This document shows, piece by piece, positions 21,241 to 34,700 of a DNA stretch of 64,000 bases (the stretch's first letter is position 1; every line of letters begins with the position of its first letter). Position numbers and translations under genes: made by a program. Source of the DNA: Diogma glabrata (Eukaryota > Arthropoda > Insecta > Diptera > Cylindrotomidae); NCBI GenBank assembly GCA_963693315.1, contig OY856186.1:75358837-75422836 (forward strand). The letters run 5' to 3'. The notes under the pieces are model-generated. The model saw only the letters and a list, made by a program, of their open reading frames with translations, searched no databases and had not been told where the DNA came from.

Positions 21241-21817
21241 CCATAATCTGGTTTTTGGTATCACATATCAAGCCCGACCATCAGGATTTCTTCAAATTCA
21301 ATGTTTATATCCGGAATCACTTAAGATGAACGTTTTTTAAGCCAAAAATATGCAAATTTCCTTGTTTTGAAACACTTGACGATTTTTTTGACACACTTCC
21401 GGTACAGTTATCGAACACATCGTCCTTTCAGCTCTTCCCATTGAGTAAACTTATTTTTAAAAACAAAAATTTTGGAAATCCGTTCAGCGGTTTTCTAGAT
21501 TTCGTCGCTTGTGACGGCCGGCCGGCAAGTTGTAACACATTTCGATTCGCCTGGCAGATACTTGTGCACCTCCAAATCGCCTGTCAATTTGTTTTTGTAC
21601 TCTACAATGAGTGAGCTAAATCATATAAAAATTTCAAGCTTACAGGACCAAGTTTTTTGTTTTCATTTTTTTTACACTTTTAAGCATATAGGGGATGATG
21701 ACGTACACGGCTGATGCCTGCCAGGTTGCGGTTTCCGTACTTCACATTTCATGTACTTTCACTAAAAAAAATTCTAGCCTTACAGGACGACCGTTACTCA
21801 AAGGGTTCACTAGCTCT

Positions 21818-22519
21818 CAGTCTAAAAGCTCACCACTAAAATTAATTATCAATCCGTTGCGTTGAACTCATATAAAATTCTGAGATTTGATAGTACTCAT
21901 AAGACAGGTTGTGGTTATTTACTACAAAAATGGCTATAAACTTAAAGTAATCGATTCTTCAATCCATGGTAAGGCTGAAGTATTGATGATGTCGTATCAA
22001 GCCAAAATCACGACAATTTATGCGACGTCAATGGAACCTATTTAAACCCATAAACTGTTCTAAATTAATTATAATCTCAAACCATGAATCAACAATAAGA
22101 TTAAAAAATTATTATTCAATTTACATAAATTATTAAAATTTGATACTTTATTAATTCCTACAAATTATTATCATTTCTCTTTAATTAAACTTTAATTTTA
22201 AAATTATAATACTACAAATTTTGTTTTGTTTAAATTAAATTACGGAACATATTGTGCAACAATTTCGATCTATATACTAAATTAAGTTTCGCGTTGCACT
22301 TTTGTCATAACACTATAGTTAAGCATATAATTAGAATTAAAATATTTGAATCAAAATAGAATCAAAAGCTTTGATATCCAAATAAGAACAGTAGAAATTT
22401 CAGATCAAAAAAAGGTATGGAAAATCGAACATAAATATGGATAACTTAAAATAAAGTTGAAAATGAATCACTTGATTTTAATAGTAAAATTAAAAAAAAC
22501 AATTATACATGGATTTATT
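21818..22519. other. AT-rich flank 3' of the FUN14 gene
   Basis: No exon or repeat was recognised. The part nearest 22520 should be the 3' untranslated region of the long FUN14 isoform: AATAAA (minus strand) lies directly after the stop codon, and further A/T-rich tracts follow. Confidence 0.5.
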
Positions 22520-22702
22520 TTAAGCAGTGCCCACACCAATTGCAACTCCAGCTGCAAATGACAACAGGAATATATGTAATTCGTTTAATTTAGCCCCATT
22601 CGCATCACCAATTAAATTCGAATACCATCGAGTTGCTTTCTTTTTATTTCGTTTCAATAAATCTTCAGCTGTTTCTACTTTGCGATCTACAAAACGTTCA
22701 GC
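22520..22702 (-). CDS. FUNDC1: FUN14 gene alternative last exon B (long)
   Basis: 183 bases after the acceptor ATTTTTTTCAG, phase 0, encoding 60 residues to TAA. A charged helix (AERFVDRKVETAEDLLKRNK) leads to NELHIFLLSFAAGVAIGVGT, a second Gly/Ala-rich membrane segment. It replaces exon A. AATAAA immediately follows the stop. Confidence 0.88.
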   Translation of the reverse strand, partial: AERFVDRKVETAEDLLKRNKKKATRWYSNLIGDANGAKLNELHIFLLSFAAGVAIGVGTA

Positions 22703-25700
22703 CTGAAAAAAATAATTTTAAGAAAAAAAAATAGAATAAATAATTAAATGTAAATTTTTTTTTTATTTTTTAAACTATATTTTTACAAAACGTATTCGAT
22801 TCTTAATTATTTCATTGAATTTGAAATTCTAAAGCAAAAAATTTAGGCAATATAAAATTTGAGATATTTATCAGCTAGCTCTATGCATATGTAATTCCAA
22901 TTAAAAATCCTCCTATAAAACCTGTTGCTAGACATGAATTATTTTGAAATGCACTTTTAACCTAAAATGGAAATTGAGAGAATTAAAGATACTAATGATG
23001 GATCGGTTGGGTTAGATATATATTATATTAATATATATATACTAACTACTGCCTTTTGGATTATTTTAGTATTATTTCTCGTGCGAACAAATAACAAACA
23101 AAACAGTTAAACAGAAGTTAAGCCAATAAGGATTAATCGTAACATTATCACTTTGTAAACAAATCCTTGATACAGATATATGGTAACGGACTTTAGGAAA
23201 AACAACGTATCACACGTATGGGAGTCGAAATTGAAATAATATCAGATTTTCTCAATCTCATATTTTCAACCTAACTAAAATGGTTTTCAAACATTGGGGA
23301 ACTGTCGAATGTTTTCAACAGCGAACACCTTTTTTTGTTCTTTAAATCATTTATTCATCCCTGAGTGGAATACTGTTATGTTTGAGGAGGAGAAAAATAA
23401 TCGACCAGCATGAAATGTCTAGACTCTAGATGCTGTCCAAAGGAAAACTAATTTCATCAAGTGTCGATGTATAATCAATTGTAAAAGTAAAACTTATTTA
23501 TTGAAAATTAATACATCTTCTGTGGAGAATTATCATATTATCATCAGATTATTGTTGGATACACCCATAACAAGCTACTAGAACTAAAAAGCTATCTTTT
23601 GAATAAACCAACAGGCAGATCTCTTCATTGGTGACCACCGATAAAGAACAGTAAGTTCATTACAAATAATGGGTGTCGCTCGCTGCAACCACGGCAATAG
23701 AGATAACAATGCGTCACGCCGAAGTCCCGCTGTGCGCTAGACACTCTCATACCGCAGTGTTTTTCATGTACCACAAATACAGGTACAATTTTTGGCCGTG
23801 TCTGTGGATGGAACACTCGAAAATACCGACAATGAAGATTCGAAACAACCCATCACGTTAACCAAAACCACATTAAAGGTTCTGATCGCGGTATAACTTT
23901 AAGCTTTTTCGTCAAGTCTGGTCCTTCAACGAATCCTAAAAGTTTTTCGAAATTTTTCCCTGATAGTTTACACGAGCCAACTGTTAAGCTCTACTTAATC
24001 GCATCGCTATAAAACTTCCTCTACAGTCCCTAACTTTAGAGAACCAATTAAATAACTCAAGAATACGTCGTATCCATCAAATATAGCTACGATTTGATGT
24101 TCTTACGCCTGAGCTAGTGAAATTAGTCAAGAATGTTATCACTAAACCTAATCCTACCAACCTGGATTATTGTAGTAAAGAAGCCTTACTCAAACATCTA
24201 TCAAATAGCACAAATGTTACCGATACGGTATACGGCGAAACGTTCTATTGCGGCATGGAATTAGGTGATAAACAGCCGTCTCAATTACAGAATTATATGA
24301 TCGCCGAAGCTCTAAGTTCCTTCTCACAAAAGACCTTCCGATTTTTTTAGGATGATAAGATACCATTTGCAGGCCGCACCGCGGAACTACAAGGTTCTCT
24401 GTAGAAAAGAGACTTCATTATCGACACGACCACACCTTCACTAACCGAAAAGGTTATCGAACTACAAACTCAATTTCTTAATGCCATTCAAAAAAAATTA
24501 AACCAAAAATTTTCTAATCAACATGTAGGTAGATCTAGTGATCTGAAATACTAACGGCAACATTCTCTAAGTCTCTTTGAAAGTAGAACACGACCTAGAT
24601 CTCGAGTACAACCATCACAAAACCAAAAAAAATCGCGTACAAATGTGATCAAAAGTGTAAGCACTTCTAACTCTTCTTCACAAAAATAGATGGCTCGTCA
24701 TATGTATGGCATGTGATAACCAATCTCAACTCTGTCTTTTTATTTTAATGAAACGAAGAGAAGTGTCTGTTATTTCAGCTACTGTTGAATAAAAACTTCC
24801 CAAACAAACTGATTTCTTTTCTCTTCGCTGCGAAATCATAAAAAGTCAATACATATGATATACATTCTTTACATATAAATATCGGTCTCAGATATCCGTT
24901 CGTTAGACTATTACCATCGCTGAAGTTACCAAGTCAAGACTGAGCGCGCTTTCTTAAATAAATGTAGTCTTTTGGTGTATGTTAAAAACCTGACGACTTT
25001 TCGAACCACTTTCCAATTTGTTCGCTATCGCTAAAATTTCCATTTCAACGGTGTTCTTGTTAACGCTATTATCGATAATGAGTCAATTGACACAGATGTC
25101 GTCAATATTCTTAAGGGTTTCAAAGACTTAACTTCAACACGTCATTGAAACGCGCGGTTCTCCTATTTCGTAAGTACCGTAGGCTACTTCAAGACAAACT
25201 GGCCGTTGTGAAAGCCGAATTTGATACACTTTTGTTACACAAATTTGATACAATATTCGGATGGCGAAACACTGCGCAATCATTTCAACCTTAACTTCTG
25301 CTTCATCAACTTATACGACCTTCTTATTGCTTCTAAATACTTTAAGGAACACAACCCAAACTATTTTTAAAACTATTTTTCAACGTCGTTTTGGCGCTGG
25401 TTTCATTATCTAGGTTGATAAATGCTAACAACGTTGACTTCCTCGGACATTATATTCATTCAACTTCTGATACAATATTAGCCTCCAACAAAAGATTGAC
25501 AACACTTGGACACCATTTAGTTTTATTTTTTGTTCGAATAAACGAGTCGCAACAGAAATATTGGATTTATAATCGAAAACTTCTAGCAGCTTACACTGCA
25601 ATTAAATACTTTAGATATCTCCTTGAAGATAGAACTTTTACTCTTTCGCCGAACATAAACCTCTAATCTACGCCTGGTTTTAGAACCCCACCAAAGCAGT

Positions 25701-28700
25701 TTAATGATCTTGAAATAAAGGAAGTTCTGGACGGCTTCTCAGAGAGATTTTCCGAGAAACATATGGACATTATTTGTCCATTTCCTACTTCTAAGGACAA
25801 ACGCTACTGTGTCCAATTATTGACATTTGTCAATTTGAACTAAATCTTTTAAATTAATTATCTAAACTTACCGATTTCGAACTACCATTTACTGCTAAGA
25901 ACGCTAAAGTGCTACAAGTGCCATACGAATGCGAATTATGCGATTTTGGTTATATGCGGTTCAAAGTTTGCATCGGCGTTTTAAATTATACGTCTAAAAT
26001 TTTTGTTTAGTGCGATTCAACTTTTCGGTACAACTTTTAATACACCTAATCCGTTCGTATTCATTTTATTAACAAATATTACCCGATTTTGTTTTATTCT
26101 CTCTATGGCTTTGCATAAATCCATTTTTACGTGTTTTTCACATTTATTCTCAATATAAGATATTTTTGTCCATCATCATCGCCGAACGCATGTTTTTTGG
26201 GACGTAAGCCGTAAAATGCGACTCTTTATTTCTCATGCGACTCTGATGGACAAGCTGCAAAATTATTCTTACCTCAACGAGAGATGACAATTGAAGGTAG
26301 ACAAATTCTTAAAAGCTCTAGATTACACACATATTTCAAACAAACAAAAGCCCAAGGATTTTGATCCGCATAAAATAGCGTTTCTTTATTATTATAAACA
26401 ATAGATCAAGCGGTCTAACTTTCAAACATTTTGATGTAAGTAAATTACCCACTTCTTGTGGTTCTACAAAATGTTTGTCCCAGAAGTTAAAAAAAAGATT
26501 TTGAAAATTTAGAATTTAAATAATGCTTTTGACATCTAACGGATCTTAAGTATTCTAACATTAATGTAATGTTTCCCACTTAATACAATGATACATTGAT
26601 ATACTATTGGAGAAGATGAACTTGACAAAAAAAAAATTTCTCCTGATGTGCAAGAATTTATTAATTACGATCATGAATAAAGACGATCTTCTTAATTAAG
26701 TTGATGAAAACTAAGATTTACTTCACGAGAATGATGATGAACCGAACCCGAAACGACACCATCTTTTACTCAAATATTTTATCGGACGGAGTTACTATTG
26801 CCAATCGACAACAAATTTTTTGAGACCATGACCTGATATGGAAAGGAACTTAAGAATTCAGGGCAAATTACGAAGATTATGACGCCAAACTTTGAATCAA
26901 ACAAACAGACAAATCTCTCTTAAAAGCAGTCTATTACAAATTTTATAAGTCATTACAAATTCTATAAGTGTTAAAATAACATTTTCAAATGTTTGAGAAT
27001 GACCAATTATGTTTGAAACATGTAACAAAATATTATTTAAAAAAAGTTGTTAAAGCGAAAATTATTAAATTTATTTTAAATAAATTATTATTAAATTAAT
27101 TTAAACAACTTGGAGACCAAACTATCATTATTTTAATTTATTTAACCAAATTAAAAAATTTTAAAATGTTAAAATAACATCTCCCTTCTACAGTAAATAT
27201 TTGCGGTAAGGAACGCGCCATAAAAACATCTACAATAAAACATAAACTGACGACTAATTTTTTGTCAGAAAAGCGAAGACGATAATGTCAAATCAGTGAA
27301 TTACAAAAATCAAATTAGAGAGTTATTCTTTACATAACCATATTATCGGCGTTATGTTTTATATTATAAAATTGATTTTCAAGTGAATAGAAAAATTCGT
27401 TTTGTTTTGTTTCAAATAATGCTAAAAATGGCCTTTTATGATCATAAATAGTTTTCTTTGGTACCGAACACTCAATTTTGTATATATTCTTATTTTCGAA
27501 TTATGCGGTTTTGAATTGTGCTGTTTTGACGGTCCCAAACTACCGCATAATTCAAGGGACACCTGTATATATTAATTTTATACAGAATTATTATCTAGAA
27601 ATAATTCCTGTTAGTTTAGTTAGTTAGTTAATTGCTGTATTTCTATTTATAATAAAAATATTAAAGTTATAATTATAAATGTGTACACCACGCCACGACC
27701 AAAACAAAGAATCCCTTAAATTGATTTGTTGAAAATTTTTAAAAGTGGAGCGGTTTGTAATTTTAAATACTGCACTGCAACCTAATCCCGTTATTTATTT
27801 ATTTTTTTTTTATAATAAAATGTGTTGAGTAGTAGGAATTACAACATGTGTCAATAGTAACACACAAAAACCTTTTAAGACCAAGTTCCCACAACAACAT
27901 ACGTTCAAAGGTGTTGATAAACGTAAATCATCTTTAATTGTTAAGCCAAGTCCTTAAGGCGATAAGCCACACAAATAGTTTTATCATATTTTAATTGAAG
28001 ACATGTGACTATCGATGTTTTGTTATATTGTCCGCAGTTTGGCATCCACTACATATTATTACTAAAGCTCCGTATTGTTATTTGGAGGTATCACTACGAT
28101 ACTCGACAGTCGATATATGATCAAATGTGAACAAATTATTTATTGAATATTAATACTACTTTTTTGGAGAATTCTACAATATCATTATTGCATACCAGAT
28201 ATATTGTTGTTGAATAATTCCTGCACCCACGCTACTAGAAGAAAACACTATCATACCAACATGGAGACATTTTTAACTTCGACAATTGTGGTTGATTTTT
28301 GTTAGTTAAAGAATTTATTACGCGATAATAAGACAATAATAAAGGATTCAATTGCCAAAACATTGCACAACGGCTGTTATGAAAAACTAATCACATTTCA
28401 GCAAATAGAGAGTTGGATTTTACCTATAGATGAAATTCGTTATCTGGCCGCCGCTGAATCCAACCATTTTTGATTGACTTCATACCAGTAGATTGGGTGA
28501 AATAAAAAATATGTGTTTTTAGAAAATTTTTAAAGTGTTTAATTTGAAAATAGGGTGATCCGAAAGATTTTTGGAAATTCAAATTCAGCGTAATTTCGAA
28601 ATCAACTTGCAAGAGAAAGGCTCACCCAATATCCACGGTTTTATGTTGTAAAAAGCACAGCAAAATTCATGCTTATACTTTTAAAAAATACTAGTATCAC

Positions 28701-31700
28701 CCTGTAAATAAAACTCTCTCCAAAATAACTACAAGAAGCAAATAATCGATAAATACCACCAAAAAAGATACCTTCACATATTTTCCCATTTCCTAAAAAA
28801 AACGTACAAATTCCAAAAAAAATGTATTTCCGCACATCTCATGCCATGTTGAGGCAAACAACTTTAAATGGTACCTCAACAATAGTGTTTATTTATAATA
28901 TAGATTACGAAACACAATTTTTGAAGATGAAGCTGATGCTGTAGGTCAAGCATTTTGAGTTTTTTTCCCTTAATTACCTTGTCAATGCACATAAAACAGT
29001 TGATATCAGGTAAGCATTTCTTTTGCAAATTGGTTTCAAAGTACCTTAACAATGAATTTTCAGAAATCTTTCGGCCACCCTGTTGTCAAATTAAACACTT
29101 TAAAACACGTATTTTTTATATCACCTATACTATTAACTTTTATGTCAAGTATGAAGTCGATAAAAAATGGTCTGGTTTAAATTTCGTTATTTTGGGTCGT
29201 CGAGAACACGAATTGCATATTAGAATATATAAATATAGCCAGAATATAGCTGTAAAATTGTATGACCAGCTAGAGAGACATAAAAAATGGTGATAGCAAA
29301 TATGTCACATTCAATAACTCTTTTCTCCATTTTGATTTCTTTTCATTTACAACCACAAAACTTTTTTATTAAATTATAAATTAAAAACAATTCTAAATTT
29401 AAAATGCCAAAAAATAATAAATGTTTTCTTCATAGTAGTGCTAATTTTTTCAGTGTTTATTTAACTCAAATATTTTAAAAAGGGACAAGAAATATGTTCT
29501 AACGACACGAACAAATATTTAAGTTATGTAAATATATATTCTCAAAGTATATTATGAAAATTGGCTGGCAAACTATTTTCATTATGGACAAATTTATTTT
29601 TCATTGATAAAACATCAAAAATTATATGTTTGGTTTTAATAAAAGCCAAAATGTCAGATTTTTTTTCTGTTTTTATACAGTCGCAGGGAGGGAGAAACTA
29701 TTATTTTTTTGTGATAGTTTTTTTTTTCTTATAGCTTTAAAAAAACTCGCAATAATTGTACAATTTTGAATCAAATTAAAAAGTGTCGCACGTCTATGGT
29801 AAGACATTACTGTTTCTCAGAGAGACAAAAAGAGGAAAACAAACAAATAGTCCCGTAAATGACGGTAAAAATAGTAGGGAACTTTCGCATTCTTTGAAGC
29901 AGCATCGATTTGCCTGAAAATTTGGAATTGAGCTAAACTTACCCTCCACTTCAAAATCTACCCTATGCCAATATGCGCTTTTTATTTTTTAGGGGTGAAA
30001 ATTACCCCTTATTGTCAAAACTAATTAAACAACAAATCAAATCTTAACCGAGTGAAATAAAGTTCACATGAGTTGTATAAAAGTTGTTAGATATTTTGAA
30101 ATATAGTATTTATGATTTTTCATAATACCTCAACCCTTAAAAACCACCGCATATTATGATTACATTAAAAAGAGTTAGTTAAAGGCAACGAACTTAGTTT
30201 TTTTAATTTTACATTAAATTTAAATGTGTTTTCCCTCCTCTTCTTGATCTAAAATTGAAGCACTATTATGACAGCAAAAAAACCAAATTTTTCGACAACT
30301 ACATAATGCGCCACATCCTTTTTTGCAATTACAGAAAATCTTTTTTAAGGTTTTCCACTGGCATTTTTTGCGTTGCTATGGGTTGCAAAGATAATTCTTA
30401 TGTATTCTTTGGGGGTACATTTTTGTGAACGACGGTTTCTTTCTACTACCTTCGAACTTTGATCATAATAACTATTAAATACAACAGTAATATTATTACC
30501 AAAATTCCTGCTCAAATAGTAGATGTATTCATAGAAAACTGCTGTAAATGTTCCATTGATGGGCAATTTAATTCTATACAAAAGCATACTGCCAACGATA
30601 ATGTATTCAGAATTATCTTTACCTAAGGTGATTTCAAGTGGTTGGAATAACGCATACAATGAAGCTTTAGCTGCTTTCCCCACTTCATCAAAAAAAAAGA
30701 AAGCGGGTACGACTCAAATTTTAAATAATATTCCAATTCATCGTCACTTTTTTCATGACGCAAATTCTTTGGAACAATAATAGCAAGAATTATTTTATCG
30801 CTAATCCTCAATCTACTATTGACTTCATGCAGTAAGGAAATTATTTCATCTTTTTTGGATTGTTTAATTTCACCAAAAATTTTATCATTGCTTTAACCCC
30901 AACAACCAGTGCATTGTAAGAATTTATCTCCTCTGTCCCAATCAATCCGGTGACAATAATTCGCAAATTATCAATATCAATATCATCGCAAATTAACAAA
31001 TGGATTGTTCTAACAAAATTTTTTGTAAAGTAGTGACATCTTTTCTATCTCTTTTAAGGTAAGAACATCTTTTCTATCTCGTTTAATCCTAGTATCTCTT
31101 GAATCTACATGTTGGTGACCCTTACTGAATTCCAATTACAAATTTTCTCAAAACAATCAATGATAACATCCAAAGATCCAAGCTACCATTAATAATCTTG
31201 AGTCGACAACATTCAAACAATTTTTAAATATTGATGATCGTATTGCAACAGTCGCTGGTGATACAGATGAAAGCATAGTAAAGAGTTTATTAGAAGTTTC
31301 AAACAAAAAATTATCTGATTCGGATGAAGACGATATACAGATTCGAACAAATTTTTATTTTTGGTCTACGGGTGTGATGACCCTGCTGTCGAACCGGGCT
31401 GTCTATTTTCTTCCCATACTCTCTATGCTGCAGCAGTGCTCTCAAAAATAGTACTCCTGTGCGTAAAAATTAAAAGCGAAATGCCGTAATGTACATACAT
31501 CAGTGCTCTAATGAACGTGCGCCTAAATGCCGAAAAAATTTATTATCAACGTCCCCCTTATTTTTAAAGGTAGCTAGATCCCAAGAACACCATTTTGTAG
31601 AGAATTTTTAGAACTTTAAGACAGTATATAAATTCTTTCCAAGCCTTCATTTTTAAAAGCTGTGAGCTGCAAGGGGTCAAAGAAGGTACTATTCGCAAGC

Positions 31701-34700
31701 AACACATACTTTGAATGGCCATGTCTCATTTATTTTTTTAATTATAAAAACAAAAGGAAGGCAAAATTATTAGTAAATAAAAAACAGTTACATTTTTGCA
31801 TTAAAGAAGTTTTCACATATCATTATTAGTATTTAAGTTATTTGAGAAAAAATGAACATTTATTTTTGTTATAACTTGCCATAGTTTCAATGCAAGGGCA
31901 TTTTAAAAGTAGTCATTTTAAAGGTTTAAGTTTTTCAAAAAAGATTTAACATCTTCGTAGGGTAGATTTTGATCTTTGAGCTATTCCCTACATACTGCCG
32001 AAATTTCAAGCAAATTCATGCTGCTTCAAAGGATTCGGAGCCGAAAACCGGCAATTACTGGACTAAAACAAAAAAAAAACGGTTTGACATAAGTCTATGC
32101 ACGCTAAATATTAGTTGTGGATATTGGTTGTCCATATATTATTTTTTTTGAACTTTAATTAAAACTATTTCAAATAATTTTGGTTTCATCCAGAAAAATA
32201 ATTTTGAACACAATTTTATCATCTTTTTTTCTCAAAGTTTAATATTTTCAGTTATATCGTTGCGATAATACTTTGTATTGCCATTAAATAATAAATATGG
32301 TTTACATTCATAGAGAATTAATAGTACGTTATTATCGTTATTATGTAAGTGTTTAGTGATATATTTTCTTCTTGAGTAAAGGTTTACAATGCGAGAGAAT
32401 AAGATTCATTAAACACAAACCATATACTACATCATTCCGGCAGTGTAACATGTATTAATTTAATATGAATTGTGAAATTGTACAAAAAAATCGTTATCTT
32501 TTCTTCTATTTGTTTTATTTTATCTATGAATTCTAAAATAATTCATATTAAATTAATACATGGTACTCTGTCGGTAGGAAAAATTTAGTATGTATTGTGT
32601 TCGTGCTTATTGAATTTTATTCTATTGCAAATTTCGCTCGTAAAATATACCATTAAACACTTACACAATAAAGTACTATTTTTGTGTTGCGCTAATTCAA
32701 AAATCTTTGCCCAACTGAATAAAATTAACTGCTGTTTATTTTATTCTGTTAAGCATAATAGCACCCAATTTGTAGGTTTGTAAAAAAAACAAAAATAAAC
32801 TTTTTGTTATATTGTTGTCGGGGGATAAATATATTTATGACAGGTTATATAAAGCAATATCAGAACCATATTGGGGAAACATTAGAGAAGTCAGAAAATA
32901 ATCTATGGCGGCAACGATACGTCCTAGCATTTACTAAAAAAAGCTGTATTAAGCACTGCTGAGAGAATTATTAGACCGCTAGAAAACCACTTCCACAAAC
33001 CCTGGATGCATCAATCATGTCTCGCAGCTATCTAATAAAAAAGAAAAAGCTATCTAAAATTTCCTACAAGGACGTAACACCAGATCTACGAAGGAGAATT
33101 ATAAACTGGTAAGGCAAGCCGTTACAAAGTAATGTAGACGAACAAAGAAAGAATGATGGAAGACAAAATGTGAGAAGATTGATGCACTTTTTTCGATAAG
33201 GATTGGTTGACTTCAAGCAGACCTACGACACTCGAACCGGAGAGGTAGGTCTGCCCCTCTGTGGGCTGCCCTGGTTTTAATAGGAAACCCCTGGTAAGGA
33301 AAGTTATGCTATCTTCCCCTATACATTTTAATCAATGTAGACTTGGAATATGTGTGCAGTCAAAAGAAACTGCTGACTAACAAATATATCTTGTCAACAA
33401 ACTCAGTGCAGAGAATCGCGTACGCTGTTGTAGTCATCCTGGGTCGAAGTTATAATGAGTTAGGCTTTCAAGTCGCTTGAGAGTGGTGCTAGATAAATTG
33501 GTCTGCAAATTCTCAAGAGAAGCTGAGAAGAAAGATTTGATGTGCGGCGATGAACGAATTGAGGGAGTTGAATCCTTTAAAGTTTAAACATTTGGTATCA
33601 ATATTTGCTTAAACAACAGAGCTTTCTACTCAATAAAAGTCCCTCCTTGGAACGCAGTGTGTGTCACCCCAACACCAAACGGAAGTTATTCAAGAGATTG
33701 ATTAGACCGGTGGAGGGGTATGGGTCACAAAAGTAGATCCTTACACAATCTAACAAATCACATTTATCTGTATCACAGCGCAAAATTGTACGTTACATTT
33801 TTGGTCCGCTATAGACAGACGATTGAGAGCATAGGACTCGATATAATTTTGGAATAAGGCACTTCCTTGAAGATCTTGTTAAAACAGATTGTATACGCCA
33901 AATTAGGATGGCTCGTTTTAAGCATGTTCTACTAGCCGATTTTCAGTCTAGAATGATTAAAAAAGTTACGTTAGTACTCCAGGAGGTTGCAAACCGCGAG
34001 GTAGACCACGACGACAATGGAAAGTAATGAACGACATTAGAACATCGGCTGCTATGGTAATTAGATCGCTGTTGCGAATGGCCGTGGTGCCTTGGAAGGC
34101 CTTGGAAGTACAGTGCAATATTCGTACATAAAATACTTTTTACAAATAGCCGTTAACCTATTATTGAATCTTATCGTAGAAAAATGTTTGTGGTTAAAAA
34201 TAAGTAGTGGTAAAAGCTTGCGACCAATAACCACACTCTAATAAACTCAAATAAAATCAAACTAATAACAAGAACAACATCAAGAATTGTAATATTTTAA
34301 GAATTTACCTTATCCATCCAATTTGGTCCTTGTCCAGTCACTGCTTCTTCAACTCTATCAGTAACTTTATCCACTTTTTGATTGATTTTATTCCAATCAA
34401 TTGTGATATAACCTTGTTGATTAGCTACTTGTAACAGAATTATGCCACCGCCTACAGCAACCGCTGCCATTTTTCCAACTTTCATTGTAACAAATCCGGT
34501 TGTCCTAAAATTTATTGACGTTAATACTTATTTTTTTCAATGCCTACAACGAACGACTCACCATCCTGTAACCGCACCAATCAAAATTTGTTTTGTAGCT
34601 GAACCTTTACTCACATCTCCTAATAGTTTATCAATAAAATCTTTGGTATCTGCTGACATTTTGCTAAGTTCTTTATTTGTATTATTTTTCTTATATTTTG

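Larger units (their letters stand above)
19002..21817. mobile_element. 2.8-kb foldback DNA element
   Basis: Starts AGAGCTAGTGAACC and ends GGTTCACTAGCTCT. The inverted arms pair through about 1 kb each (19002-20040 and 20860-21817). Both carry the landmark GGCCGGCCG motif and ACTGTACCGGAAGTG. The inner part of each arm is a subterminal tandem array of ~125-bp units (AAATTGGGTAAAAAAATAAA and neighbours), three per arm. The centre (20040-20860) is AT-rich and has no transposase. The flanks ATAGTCCAA and CAGTCTAA are only partly alike, so the duplication is unclear. The arm layout is like that of Foldback-type elements. Confidence 0.85.
29849..32064. mobile_element. TIR element (~2.2 kb) with coding remnants
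   Basis: The left end AGTCCCGTAAATGACGGT and the reverse complement of the right end AGTCCAGTAATTGCCGGT form imperfect terminal repeats. The similarity continues ~130 bases inward (TTTGAAGCAGCAT, then AAAATCTACCCTA). The interior carries two decayed coding pieces on opposite strands. The flanks are A-rich, so the target duplication cannot be judged. Confidence 0.6.
22962..34308 (-). other. Giant intron of the FUN14 gene (11.3 kb)
   Basis: Bounded by the donor GTAAATTC (34308) and the acceptor of exon A (22962). With exon B the intron extends to 22703. It holds a dead Gypsy copy, LINE tails, foldbacks, a TIR element and a dead RTE copy. I found no further exon that fits the FUN14 family. The neighbouring intron is only 57 bases, so the enlargement is due to transposons. 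Confidence 0.85.

Noticed and set aside
34297..34485. Reading the FUN14 exon 2 as a stand-alone 62-residue protein
   Set aside because: The donor GTAAATTC interrupts it after NWMDK, and flanking exons complete the family domain.
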